Assembly: GCA_000310025.1 (NCBI GenBank)
Contig: FN649732.1
Span: 1,864,500 to 1,928,499 of the forward strand
Length of the DNA stretch: 64,000 nucleotides
From: Ectocarpus siliculosus
Lineage: Eukaryota > Sar > Phaeophyceae > Ectocarpales > Ectocarpaceae
Direction: 5' to 3'
Of the stretch, positions 45,425-56,867 are shown piece by piece. Positions within the stretch are counted from its first letter, which is position 1. The number at the start of each line of letters is the position of its first letter. A program made the translations under genes and the position numbers. The notes beneath the pieces were generated by a model. That model was not told where the DNA came from and searched no databases. It saw only the letters and a program-made list of their open reading frames with translations.

Positions 45425-46270
45425 CTAGGAAGGCGCCAACGCGGCGACCGGGGAAGACGCTGCTGCTCCCGCTGCTGCCGTACCCTCCGCCGCCGGCGCC
45501 GCCTCCATCGCCGCTGCGTCCGTCCGATGGCCCGGCGCCAAGGCGGCGACCGGGGATGGCGCTGCTGCTCCCGCTGCTGCCGTACCTTCCGCCGCCGGCG
45601 CCGCCTCCATCGCCGCTGCGTCCGTCCGATGGCCCGGCGCCAAGGCGACGACCGGGGACGACGCTGCTGCTCCCGCTGCTGCCGTACCCCCCGCCGCCGG
45701 CGCCGCCTCCATCGCCGCTGCGTCCATCCGATGGCCCGGCGCCAACCCGGCGACCGGGGACGATGCTACTGCTTCCGCTGCTGCCGTACCCCCCGCCGCC
45801 GGCGCCGCCTCCATCGCCGCTGCGTCCATCGGAAGGCCCGGCGCCAAGGCGGCGACCGAGGACGACGCTGCAGCTCCCGCAGCTGCCGTACCCCCCGCCG
45901 CCGGCGCCGCCTCCATCGCCGCTGCTCCCGTCGCCGTGAACGGCTGCGATCCCCTGGTCAAGGCCGGCGTCTGCCCACGGATCCCGCGCGGCGGTGCCGC
46001 CGTACGTCGCCACAATACCGGTGAAACGCGGGCGCCTGCTGCAGCCGAAGACACATCCGTGGTGTATCCCGCGAGGCCCGAAGCGTAGAGGACCTTGTAA
46101 GAGTCCCGCGAGTAACCGACGCCGCTGTCGAGGTAGAAGCAGCGTTCCGCTGTGGCCTCGATCTTGGAGGAGCGCCGGGCATGGTGAAAAACCGGCATCA
46201 GAAACGGCAGCGGGGCGCGGAGAGGACGCTTGCCGTAGAGTAGTTCATACGGGCACCGCATGTGCGGCTT
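45425..46270 (-). pseudogene. Copia pol fragment, integrase C-terminus and Ala/Pro linker
   Basis: On the minus strand 'CPYELLYGKRPLRAPLPFLM' (near 46250) starts the conserved integrase C-terminal part. 'KIEATAERCFYLDSGVGYSRD' and 'YKVLYASGLAGYTTDV' follow. An unusual linker of about 36-residue repeats rich in Ala, Gly and Pro comes next, then a stop at 45425. Nothing upstream (integrase core) or downstream (RT) is present. The open frame continues to 46693 on this strand, but that extension is antisense to gypsy integrase and not real. The fragment abuts a Ty3/gypsy fragment on the other strand. Confidence 0.75.
45431..45945 (-). repeat. Five tandem 108-bp repeats encoding an Ala/Pro linker
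   Basis: Units of 108 bp (36 codons, 'MEAAPAAGGTAAAGAAASSP' plus 'VAALAPGHRTDAAA') occur about five times with small differences. The DNA is extremely GC-rich. Confidence 0.9.
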
Positions 46271-47910
46271 CTGGTCAATCCGCGCGGGAACACCGCGCGC
46301 GGAAACACATATATTCTGCTTTTCACTGATCGTTCCAGCAGCCGTGCTGATATGTACGCGGTTACGGCTGCGGAATTCACCGCCGAAGGCACCGCTGACG
46401 TACTTGTCAATCGGTATAATATCCCTTTGTGGGGTTGCCCTTTGAGTCTCTTGTCTGATACTGGCTCTCAGTTTTGTTCTAAACTGTCGCAGGCTGTGAA
46501 CGCCCGTCTGGCTCTCCGCAAATTGGCTACTAGCAATGGGGGTGTGGAGCGCGTCAACCACACTACGGCTCAGATGTTGGTTATGGTCGTCAATCAGAGG
46601 CAAGGTGATTGGGACATTCATCTGCCGCACGTTGAGTTTGCCTACAACAATTCGGTTAGTGCCGCTACTGGTTTGGCGCCCAACGAGGTGCATATGAACC
46701 GACTGCCACGCATGCCGATGACGTTTTTTGAGGATTCATATGATCGAGGCCACCAAAGCTTGCATCGCGATCAACTTGAGTATTGCGATCTTGGTGCTGA
46801 TCGCCAACCAACGTCGTTCTTACGATCTAGTTCGTGAACAGCACAACCTGTCCGTTTCGCGGATTTAGCCGCAACTCCGCTCTATCGGATGCTTTGCGCA
46901 AGGCTCCCTTTTACACCGTCGGTGGATGGGTTTGGGTTCACAACACGAATCTACCATTCGCCAAGGTGTTCGTTCAGGCACGGATGATAAGGTTCTCAAG
47001 GCTAAGTTGTCTTTCCTCTGGACTGGTCCGTTCAAGATCTTGGCCGTGGGTCCGTGTCCTGACGCTCCCGACGGTTGTCCTCTGGCTTCCAAGTTACTAT
47101 ATTTGGATCTTCCATCGGATCTGCCGGGTCCAGACTCGAAAAGTTGTGTATCGCGGTTGCGCGTTGTTGCAAGCCTTGCGCTATTCCACATGACACTGAA
47201 GACTTACCTCGGTTCCTGCCTGCCGGCTTTACACCGTATGTGCTGAACTCCTATGCGAATAAATCTCCTCCTTACCATGTTACGGAAGAGGACGTGTCAA
47301 CTCCGGTCGAACGTCTCGAGGTTGACCGCATCAGTTGCCAGCAGTCTGTTCGTGGTCGTGGTGGCACCATCGCTGTTTTATACCAAACTCATTGGAAAGG
47401 TCTTCTTCGTCCTTCTTGGGAACGTGAGATGGACCTCAAGCATTCTAAGACACACATTCTCCGGTACTGGACGGGTTCGCGTGACCAACACCGCCAAACG
47501 AGTTGCCGCTATCGGGCGATGCGTATTGGTGCGGCCAACCGCGAGATGGCGCGCGCTAAAGGTGAGCGAGCCTTGCATTCGGGCTATTCGCTCGTCTCTC
47601 GTTCAACATAGGACCGTCCCTTCGCCAATACTCCGCTACCTGCAGGCGCCTTCTTCTCGTACAAAGCGCGCGATGGATTCTGGTGGTTGGGCAAGATTAT
47701 TACTGGACCGCCTCTACCGTCCGACTTCTACGTCGTACGCTTCTTAGACGATCCTGGACCTGTCAAGCTCGCCCTTCCTGATGTTCGCTACTCCACCGCC
47801 GAAACCGCCGTCTCCGGATCCTGGTGCCTCCAAGTTCACAGCGGCAGCGCCCTTTTAAGGGAATCCTTCGCAACATCGACATGTCGCGTGGTGACGCTGG
47901 GACTGATTCG
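46270..47910 (+). pseudogene. Ty3/gypsy fragment: integrase and chromodomain
   Basis: Frame 46262-46837 holds the integrase core: 'LFTDRSSSRADMYAVTA' (first Asp), 'LSDTGSQFCS' (second Asp) and 'GGVERVNHTTAQML' (Glu), with a short deletion before 'NGG' where AYHPQT-type sequence is expected. 'LPHVEFAYNNSVSAATGLAP' follows. After stops and frameshifts near 46840-46930 come 'KAKLSFLWTGPFKILAVGP', then in another frame from about 47150 'YHVTEEDVSTPVERLEVDRI' and 'LYQTHWKGLLRPSWEREMDL', a chromodomain as in chromoviruses. A last stretch to about 47860 ('FFSYKARDGFWWLGKI', 'VVRFLDDPGPVKL') is the C-terminal tail. RT, Gag and LTRs are missing. It is decayed and 5'-truncated at its junction with the Copia fragment. 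Confidence 0.85.
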
Positions 47911-50159
47911 TTGCCTGATGACGTTGGGCGCCCCCATTAAGACGACATGCTTGGGTATTTGTGCCTTCTGTTGCTTTTCGCATGGTTGGGTCTGCTTTTA
48001 GCATGTTTGGATTGTTTTCAGCGTTTTTAGGATAGTTTTTAGCCTTGGTTGGTTTTCGGTTTCTCCTCGCTTTCTTTTGTGCCTTTAGGGTTTGGTCACG
48101 ACCTGTAGGTGCTTTGCGCCCGTTGTTGTCGCTTATTCGCTGCCGTGGGGACTGCGTGGTGAGTGGCGTATCTTGTCGGGGTTTTTTTCGATAATACAGG
48201 TCTTTTGTCGTGCCGGCGGTGATCCTTTCTTGTTGTCGTTCTGACGACCTTTGTTTTCTTCTGGTTTTCTTACTTTCTTCGTGTTTTCCTTTCTTTGGTT
48301 TCGACCTTGTTCCGGTCATCATCGGCTTTTCTTGGCCCCGTCAGTTCCTTTCGGTGTCTTCTTGTTGTTTACAAGTCAAACGATGGTCTTGCGACCCATC
48401 GAGTGAGAGGTGTGGGAGGGTAAATTGTGCTGTTTTGGAGCTCCACATCCTCGATACTTTCATTGAGAGACTCGACAATTGCTTGACAAGACTCCGAGGT
48501 TTTATACTATCTGCGAATGAGAACCTCCAGGGTGGGCTAGTGTTACAGGATTCAGATGTGTAGACGGAACATCAAAAAGAAAGGTTCCTTCTAGAAGGCG
48601 CGGAGAGATGTAACCCCCGCGGAAGGATAAAGCAGGGGACATGATCTAGTAGCCCCTGCTTGTACTGAGGATCCTGCGCCCCTTGGTGTCATTCCTACCG
48701 ATACCCAAGGCAACAGCTACTGCTGTTGCTGTTCTGCAAGAGTAATAACAAGTGAGTTCTTCTTCAAGGGTCAACCAGACTTCATCACGCGTGCATACCA
48801 CCACATTAGCGAGAAGAAATGAAATCAGTACACGACGCATTTCGGCGATCGATGGACATCGTTATATACTACACTAACTAGTTGATTTTTAGAAAATTCA
48901 ACATCGATTTTTTATCGACGATGTTGTCCGTTCCACCCCCGTGTGACGATCCGAAGCACGGATACGGTCAACTCAATGAAGAGATCATGACAACGATGCG
49001 GACGGCGTAAGGCTGGAATGAGCAACCGGTGCCTGTGATAAGCAAAAAACACAGTTAGTCACGAACATCATATTTCCCTTCTATGGATACCAAACAATAA
49101 CAATTACATATGTTTCATTAAGATCTGTTTCATTTCCCACCTCTGCAAAAATCAACCACGGTATCAACCTAACCCTAAGCATGTAACGATGGTGTTGTTA
49201 ACGCACCTCGATTCAGATGGAAATAGCATCGGGCATTGGGCGCGGCCGTTGGCGTGAAGACCGCAGCCACGAGGGAGGTGGCAAAAAAAAGTTTAGTCGT
49301 ACAACGACGAGGGAGGTAGGAAAAATAAACTTTAGTTGACATAATATAAGTAAATAGCGTCAAACGTGTGAGATGTATACATAGGTAATTACGAAACCAA
49401 AGAACGTCAAGACGGTGAATCGAGTGAAGGAAATTTGCGAAGAGAACCGTGACTTCCTACCGAAGTTGTTACATGAAATGTGCGCGTGACCAATAACGTT
49501 GTTTTTATTTGGGAGATGGGTTACTCAATTAGTATGTGGTTCGGTCACTGATAAATACACAATAGAACATCCTCACCTTGGGACAAACAGAGATGGCCGC
49601 GGATCCTTGGGTGCCTCCGCCGGCGTGAGGGCCACAGTCCACGGACATGTGGGGCAGAACTACCGTGAAAAACGTCGGCACCATGTCGTGGTCAAAGTGG
49701 TCACGCGGGGTGTGTTTGCTAGTACATGTTATAGGAAATTCTCCCGTGGGGTTGCAGGCCGAGGAGCAACCCGGGGGCGAACCCATGCCGCATTTCATTC
49801 TTATCACCGGTCCAGATGCGGCAAACCGGATCATCACTTAGGGGTAAACGCTCTCCAGGGTTTGCCAAGCAGCTACGACGTCGAAGGAGTAGACCTTGGG
49901 AGGGTCGAGGATGTGGCTGAATTGCTTCGACGGAGGAAGGTCGGGTTTGGCGTTAGGAGAACCCATAGCATACTTGGAACGTGATGTGCGAGTGTGGAAA
50001 TCCTCGCTTCTTCTGTCGATTGTAGTAAAAATTTGAAAAACGGTGACATGAAAGATTTATTAAAACCAATACATAGTATATGATGGTGTTCGCATAGTCG
50101 ATGCTGGTGTAAATCGTTTTTTTTTTTTATGTTTCCTTAAATCATCAGTGTATAGACTT
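47911..50159. other. Non-coding stretch, possible LTR remnants
   Basis: A T-rich stretch 47990-48320 follows the gypsy tail and could be its 3' untranslated region or LTR, but I found no second copy. A small hairpin 'CAACATCG...CGATGTTG' lies at 48898-48926. A short duplication 'CGAGGGAGGT.G.AAAAA' lies at 49270-49340. The frame near 49647-49841 (+) encodes a protein-like run ('HFILITGPDAANRIIT') that I do not recognise. Confidence 0.4.
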
Positions 50160-50241
50160 GCCGGTCTGGGTCTAGTTTGGTAGCCTCGTAACCTTCTAGA
50201 GGTCAGGTCAGGGGTTCGAATCCCGGCGTAGGCGAGCTTTT
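50160..50241 (+). ncRNA. tRNA-like sequence with A and B boxes, pseudo-tRNA or SINE head
   Basis: A box-A-like stretch ('GGTCTAGTTTGGTAGCC') is followed about 35 bp on by a perfect box B ('GGTTCGAATCC'), and a TTTT run at 50238-50241 could end Pol III transcription. The anticodon-arm position holds loop TTCTAGA closed by three or four pairs, which would give anticodon CUA. Acceptor and T stems pair poorly, so a normal tRNA is unlikely. A tRNA-derived SINE or decayed tRNA fits best. Confidence 0.35.
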
Positions 50242-51436
50242 CTTGCAAAGTGAGTTTTTCTCTCGCTTCCGCTCCTGGCCAAGTGGATAGCGCTAGTTCG
50301 TGTGTACACAGAGGGAAGAGAGTGCTGAACTCTTCTCGCATTAAAAATTGAAGGCGAAGTACCGCAGGAGGGGAGGGTAGAGAGAGGCTCTTCTGTGTGA
50401 CCACGGGTTGGAATAAACGGCACTAGTGCTGTGAGCGCTGATTTGAAGTGAAGAAAAAAAAAAAAAAAAAGACTTAAAAAGACTCGAAATAAGTCCAGTA
50501 CCCAGCCGGTTTCCCTCCACTCACTGAAAAGACTCCACCTGAAAAGACTCCACCACATCCCGTTCGACTATGGGTATATCTCGAATGGGTAGTCTTTTGG
50601 GGGGGGTGTTATTTTTATTCCTTAATTCGTATATCTTTTCAATTACAGCAGTAGTTCGGGAGGATGGTGGCAACGTGCCGAACTTGTGTAGGGCGTTCTA
50701 CGAGCTCCAGACGGGACTACTGCCATCACAGTCAGTCATCTTCGAAAGAGATCCTCCGCCACCACCTATTGTTGTCTGTTTTTACCTACCAGTCAGGGTT
50801 GAAGCTTACCTCTCTGTCAGCAGAGTGTGCCGTCTCGCGAGGGAGCTGACTCCTGCTAGGGTTAACGGGACGTTACTCCTTCCCCGTACAGTATCTTCTA
50901 ACGGTTGAAGTGGATGCTGAGGCTCTCGACAGGTGCGCGCGTGTGAAGATCATCATGGAGACTTTGTCATCACTCCAAATAGATGCTGTTCTTCTCCCAG
51001 AATTTGTGCCGTATCACGCCCCTTCCCGCGATCACACATAAGGGTTCCTCTCCCTGAGCCCCCCCTTCAGTTTGTACTGCTGTGGCGACTTTCCCGGAGG
51101 TCGTCTCACATACAGCGTTTTAGCTTTAAAAAAGCGATCCACGGAACCCCCCTACCTTGCCTATTTATTTGCTACAAGTTGTTATTTTTACTGCTGAACA
51201 ACAGTCGTGAAATACACGTGCAAGATTTGTTGAGCTACAACCTCACGAAGAAAAAAGGAACTTAGTCATCCTCGGGAAAATGCGACCGAGTATCGCCACA
51301 GATTCTCCTTCACAAAGACATGATGATGATGAATTGATCTCCTTCACATCACGTGCGGGTATTGATTTCTTCCTTCGAACCATCCATTTCATTTTTTTCA
51401 AGCACCACCGGCGGGCGATTGCTCCGGTTGGGAGGG
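50242..51436. other. Non-coding stretch after the tRNA-like sequence
   Basis: No exon recognised. If 50160-50241 is a SINE head, its body would continue here. An A-rich tract at 50452-50470 could be a SINE tail, but this is not established. A duplicated 'GAAAAGACTCCACC' lies near 50525-50553. Confidence 0.4.
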
Positions 51437-51800
51437 GGTTGTCCAACCCTGGGGGGGGGGGGTGTCAACGTAATCCAGGGTAGCGGGACTTTCAACGTCA
51501 GCGGTCTTCCGCACCTTAGCAACGTGAAGTGGCTGACACGTCGTTGTAGCCACGTTGGGTTGTCTTTGAGATCAATTTAAGGCCTTCACGTTGGTTTTTG
51601 ACACATTTGCACCACGTTGGGGCGTTTTTGGCCTTGACACAAAGACCTTAGAGCCGGGCTTCGGCTTCACCCCACCATGAACAAACGGCTCAAAAACGCC
51701 TCAACGTGGCTCCAACGTGTCAGCCACTCCACGTGGCCCACGTGCGGAAAACCGCTGACGTTGAAATTCCCACCCTGAAACACGTCGGACAACCCCCCCC
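51437..51800. mobile_element. Foldback/MITE-like element with ~120-bp inverted arms
   Basis: 'TTTCAACGTCAGCGGTCTTC' and 'AGTGGCTGACACGTCG' in the left arm are matched in reverse complement by the right arm ('GACACGTTGGAGCC', 'GGAAAACCGCTGACGTTGAAA' shortened). Arms run inward from G-rich outer ends at about 51437 and 51800 to a centre near 51620. There is no coding sequence. The element lies 73 bp before the assembly gap, whose flanks are also C/G homopolymers. Confidence 0.8.
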
Positions 51801-51872
51801 CCCCGGGGTGGGCCCCCACCATCTCTCTTTTGGTGTACGCGGTACCCCGCAGGTGTGGGGGGGAGGCTATGG

Positions 51873-51972
51873 NNNNNNNNNNNNNNNNNNNNNNNNNNNN
51901 NNNNNNNNNNNNNNNNNNNNNNNNNNNNNNNNNNNNNNNNNNNNNNNNNNNNNNNNNNNNNNNNNNNNNNNN
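51873..51972. other. Assembly gap of 100 N
   Basis: Exactly 100 N, the usual placeholder for a gap of unknown size, flanked by G-rich and C-rich runs. Any reading frame crossing it is meaningless. Confidence 0.99.
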
Positions 51973-52149
51973 AACCCCCCCCCCAACAGGAGAAAACATC
52001 AACCAGCGATCCTTTTCTTCACCTTCACTTAATCTGTGTCATATCTTTCACCGCAAAAATTTCTCTCTAAACAAAAAAAGAAAACTTCCGAGAACAGCAC
52101 GCCACATGCAGCGATTGTGCCATTCCACCAAGCAATTGACGGTCAAGCA

Positions 52150-53400
52150 CAGCAGTCACAGAGATGGCCACGTCGTCCATATTGTCTGCAGAGGATCTGT
52201 TGAAGAACGGCTTCCAGATGGAACCGCATGGCGAACTATTGGTTCTCATACATATGTCACAGATATCCCGCTACAAGACGCCCTGTCTGGTTGAGAGGGA
52301 CCGGTTTGTGTAGCGCATGTCTCATGAGATTCGTCTACCACTATGCGCGGTCCTGAGCGAGTATGACTTGCTGGGTGATGAACACGATCTTTCAGTCATC
52401 TAAGACTCGTGTACACAAATAAACCTTGTACATCGCGAACGAACGATGTTTTGAGCCTGGACAAACTCAAGTCAGACAAGGTGGTGGTGGACTCCGAACC
52501 GTGTGAATCCGAGGAGATCGTCACCGGCACTATCGAAAGACACAGGGGGGGAGTCCCAAGAAGAAAAAGCTCAGACTTTCTTCATCGATGGACGGCATGC
52601 CGCCAAAAGTTAAAAATTTCATTGGACTGGAAAGGTTGTACTCAGATCCTTGACAACTCTCTGTCAAACGCCCTGAAGTTCACAAAGGACGGGTGTCTAT
52701 TGATTACGATTTTGCCTTGCACGGGAAATCCTTGATGAGCGTAAGCCAGCGTATACGACACGGGTGTTGGTATTCCAGAAGAGCAGGGGGAAACTTTCGT
52801 CGAGTTTTTCCAAGGCAGCACATCCATCCATGAGAGGTATATATCGGCATTATTAGTCTTCACGTTGTCTCTGTCTTGTGGAAGTTCTTGGTTGAATCCA
52901 CAGTAGGTAGTAGGTAAGGGGACTCTCGTAGATGAGATTTGTCGTTCGAGCGGAGGACCTGTCTTCACACCTAGGGTGATCACGACAACCTAACCGCTAC
53001 AACGCTGAGGAGAATGTTGGTCGCCGTGGGCGAGAATGCGACAAACCGTAAATGCATCAACCGCAAGCTATATACCACGCTTGGAAGCACACATGTTCAC
53101 ATGAATTCACCGTGAACGAGGTTGTCGAAGCATGTGACTTGGAGGCCGTCCGCGTGTTTGAAACATTGAGTGATCCACTCGACATGTCGGGGATAACTTT
53201 CAGCGTGTGGCCTGTTCGACTCCGTGCGCGTAAACTGAACGCAACAATAACATACAAGGACCAACAGCTACGCCGATTTATTCATCCACTAGTGAGTGCC
53301 GTAGTAGAATATGATGTGGGGATGACGATGCCACATTGGACGATGTCTCTCCTGCTGCTGTCTTCGCAGGCCATCAGGAAGGAATGAGGGTTAAAACATG
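52150..53400 (+). pseudogene. Degenerate hybrid histidine kinase (PAS end, HisKA, HATPase, receiver)
   Basis: The family's parts occur in the right order but in different frames. A PAS/PAC tail lies near 52185-52290 ('RLPDGTAWRTIGSHTYVTDI'). The H-box 'RMSHEIRLPLCAVLSEYDLL' at 52314-52373 keeps the phospho-accepting His and has a TAG just before it (52311). A 'DVLSLDKLKSDKV' linker follows the HisKA helices near 52440-52490. The ATP-binding N-box 'LSNALKFTKDG' is at 52657-52695 and a G-box-like 'GVGIPEEQGETFVEFFQGS' at 52762-52820. A receiver start is at 53013 ('MLVAVGENATNRKCINRKL'), where the first acidic-pair residues read GE instead of DD. Hybrid kinases sense signals and pass phosphate to their receiver. 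This copy is broken. Such kinases are common in brown algae and in phaeoviruses; which source applies cannot be told here. Confidence 0.75.
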
Positions 53401-56295
53401 CTCTAACCACGCATTGTTGTGAAAGCCTCTTGATTTTCACCTCGCAAACACGCACCCACCCACTCCCCTCAACGGTTCCCATCGGTATCTGGAAAAACAT
53501 CAACACATGCAGCATAAAACGTTTTAAACAGGGTCTAAACACACCAGCGTTCAAGATACAACGACTTCAAAATCCCCGCTTCAAAACAACCCAACCTTCG
53601 TCTAATCCACTCCCTGCACGCTTTCTTTCTGTGCACATGAAAAGCGTACGTCTGGCAAAAGACCACCAGAGAAGGTCAGGCTGCACTTTCCTCGCCGATT
53701 TCTGCGCTCCCACCACCGCTAGCTAGCAGTTGGGGATTGCACATTAGCAGCGCAGGTATTATGCACAATAATCTCACTCTACCCTGGCGCGCCCCTTTGC
53801 GCTGCATCTACGCGTTCATTTCTAGCTCCGATCTTGTGTTACAAAATTGACAGCACTACTGCAGTAGGGGAAGAAAAAACACCCCATACCGTTCCTAAGG
53901 TCTTCAGAAGACAAACAACAAGGAGGAGGACGGGATCGAGACGGCCGCTTAGACAGCCGTTACACTGTCAAATGCCCGGCACAGACCCAGGCCATTGCCG
54001 TTCTTCGCATTCCCAACCAATAAACCATTAACCAATACCTCCCCTGTATGACTCTCGGATAGATTTCGAAGAAACTATCTGAGTGACCGAAGAAACCAAA
54101 ATAATTTTCGACACCAACCAATAAAAATTAAAAAAGACAGCAATGTACCATACGGGGAGGGAGAGAGAGAGACTCAGGCCAGGGCTTCCAACATCATGCA
54201 GGCGCGCACCTTCTTTGTGCATGAAACAAACTTTCCGTTTTCTGCGGCGCGTATGCGACTAAAAAAACACCCGGGGGGGACGGAATAATCGGTTTACCTC
54301 CCTCCCTATATAGGTCAAAGAGGAAACATAACTACAAGTATAGGGGTGCTTCAAACACACACCTATCGCCACCGTACATATCGGCCGGGCCGTTGTGCTA
54401 AAGAATCGGACATACTGCCGTACTTCTACGAGACAACGATGACAGTGCCACCCAGGCAAGAGGCAGCGCCACCGCATGGCGCATAACGAGGCCTTACGAC
54501 ACCCCTCTTGAGACGAGTTCGTTCTCAATCCAACAAAAACAGCAAACAAACGTGCTGGCGTTGCAGGTCTTGTCGGAATCCCCTGCACTCCAGGTAGCCC
54601 TACCAAGCTAGCCTATCGTGTTTCTTCCTCGTCCCTCGCCGTCGGCGGCAGTCATCAAGAAATGCACATGGCACATATGGCACATATGATGGACATCAGG
54701 TGGCGGGGAATGGTCCAACAACCCATCACGCGAGGAGTGATCCAACAACCAACAACCCTTTAAACAAGGCGGTGTCAAAAGGGGTGCGGGGGGAACCCTG
54801 CCACCTCCGCTCCAATGGGGAACATTTCTGGTGGTCTCACGTTTGGGCGCTACATACCGGAAGTGACATGACGCAAAATACCACACCCCCCGGACCGTTT
54901 TTCAAGGCAAGACTACTCCACGGCGACGAGGGTTCCACAATCAAAAATGATAGTACGTGTCCGGAAATATCTCGACGAGACGGTTGCAACGCCAGCATTT
55001 TCGGCGCCGCCACGCTTTCGACTGAAAACCGGTCGCTGGGGTGTGCTATCTTACGTCATGTTGTTGCGGTACGAAATTCACCAAGGGGCGCACGCATCAA
55101 AATACAGGAAGCAAAACTAGCCCCCCCCACCCCCACTCGTTTTCGTGCTCTCCATTCAGCATGGTCTAGGGGCTGTTGCATGGTACGTTTATTTAGTATC
55201 ACAGTCAAAACCCATGAAATACATTGGTTTACAGGTTTTAAAGTATGGCCATCGTACCGTAAAACCAAATACTGTAGGATTCAACAAAACCACACTAAAC
55301 CCTATGCGATAGACCCCCCTCACATTGAACGCATCTCGGTACGGACCACACGCCGTCTGCGAAACAGTCACCATGCGCGCCTTGTTTCGAAAGGCAAAAC
55401 CTGACCAACCCGACGGCTCATTAGCGAGCATGCCACCACAATCATCCTACTTTTTCGCCAGCACCATTTCTTCGTTTGTCGTGGACACCCTCGGTCCAGT
55501 TCTCAGGTGGCGTTGCCGTCCCCTGTAGCTTACGTCCATCATGACCTACGTACCCCCCACGCAGAGGTAAAGACTGATCTAAGATGTAGCTCACGCGCAT
55601 ATTATTAACCTTTCGTCTCTTTTCTGTCCCTCATGGGGACAGCCTTTGATACTGTACGATAAAATTCACACCGCCGGCGAAACCACCCGCCACCACGTCT
55701 TTTCGCACTCGCCTACACGCTGTGGAACTCCCGACATCGTCATGGCGTCGGTGTGGGTGTTCCTCCCGAAGCCAACCGGACAGAGCAGTATCGGCAGCAC
55801 TATTTCACCATCTCCTCGGCAGTCGTCTCTGGCCTCTCAGGGTCTTTGCAAGACGGTCTTGGTTCTCGCAGTCCACCTGCTGGGTGCCGCCGCAGCAATG
55901 CGTTTTCGTGTCAAGCGACGACTCGCGCATCTCAAGCCAACGAGACGGCGCCTTCCTTGCTGTTGCCTGAGGAGGCGTGCCTTGTGTGTTGGTATTAATA
56001 GTCATCGCATTGCTCACCGCTTGGTCAGGGTTTCAGCGGTTTTAGTGTGTACTGGCGCTAGGACGTTTTGTGTGTATTGGCGCCTTTAATAAAACAACAT
56101 GGGACGACAACTCACACGGGGGCCCAGAGATCGTGGCCTACAGGCGCATTTTCCGTTTGTAGTCGCACAGAGGCCGGCGTTTTTTCATTGGCCAGCCGGT
56201 TAGCGCGTCGATGCAAACAACGAAGACACGCACGCACTCCTACCCTATCAATGAGCTGGCAGTTAGGTAAGGGTGTACATCGAACCGACCTTCGC
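53401..56295. other. Non-coding stretch between the kinase relic and the myosin gene
   Basis: No gene is recognised. A run near 55753-55870 (+, 'EANRTEQYRQHYFTISSAVV') looks protein-like but has no family I can name. There is a TGGCACATA direct duplication near 54668-54690. The rest shows no clear structure. Confidence 0.4.
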
Positions 56296-56430
56296 CGGCT
56301 CTTTCGTTTAAGGAAACATGTTGGATGAAGCATGCGATCGGGGAAGTTGGGGTAGGGTTAGGGATACGGTCTGCGTACCCCCTCCCTATTCTATTTCCTC
56401 ATGAATATAATTTCTGGCGAAGGCGCACCG
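56296..56430 (+). repeat. Dispersed repeat R1, copy 2
   Basis: 'AACATGTTGGATGAAGCATG', 'CGATCGGGGAAGTTGGGG', 'TAGGGTTAGGGATACGG', 'CCCCCTCCCTATTCTATTTC' in order. Lies about 440 bp beyond the 3' end of the myosin gene. Matches 61188-61335 in the same orientation and 1259-1371 inverted. Confidence 0.8.
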
Positions 56431-56811
56431 AGATGACTCACCGTGTCCACAAGTAGCGACGGCACCGTAGGGAGTGCTCCATCATCGGCGTGCCTCACGG
56501 AAGGGCCACTATTACAGCGCACGATAACAAGACCTCCTCGATACATGTACGCCTCCCTTGACAGCGGGAAACGCCCTCCAGGCGCCGCCGCAGCCCCTAC
56601 CGCCGCCGATCGTCACCCTGCTGCTGCTGCTGGGACCAGTTGGAATCATCCTCCGCCAACAAACAGCCCCCGCGCTACTCCTCTACTATATACAAACATG
56701 TACTGTACGACAAACATGACAAGGCTTCCCTCATCCTTCTCCTCCCCCATGGCTGCGGCTGCTGCTGCAGATGCTGCTGCTCAGCAGCAGTAGGAGCAGT
56801 TGTCCCCCCTC

Positions 56812-56864
56812 CCGCCGCCGCCGCCGCCGTCGGCTCTTTCTAGCGACGGCGGCGGCGGCGGCGG
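56812..56864. repeat. (CCG)n/(CGG)n perfect hairpin
   Basis: 'CCGCCGCCGCCGCCGCCGTC' and its complement flank an 11-base centre ('GCTCTTTCTAG'), giving a stem of about 21 bp. It lies directly beyond the predicted myosin stop codon, where it would form a strong structure in the 3' UTR. CTG/CAG runs lie just upstream (56750-56790). Confidence 0.85.
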
Positions 56865-56867
56865 CGG

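Noticed and set aside
46271-46693. N-terminal half of the 422-codon minus-strand frame ending at 45425
   Set aside because: It is antisense to clear Ty3/gypsy integrase sequence. Only the part below about 46270 reads as Copia.
51667-52294. Open frames running through the N stretch
   Set aside because: They exist only because N codons are read as X. The gap size is unknown.
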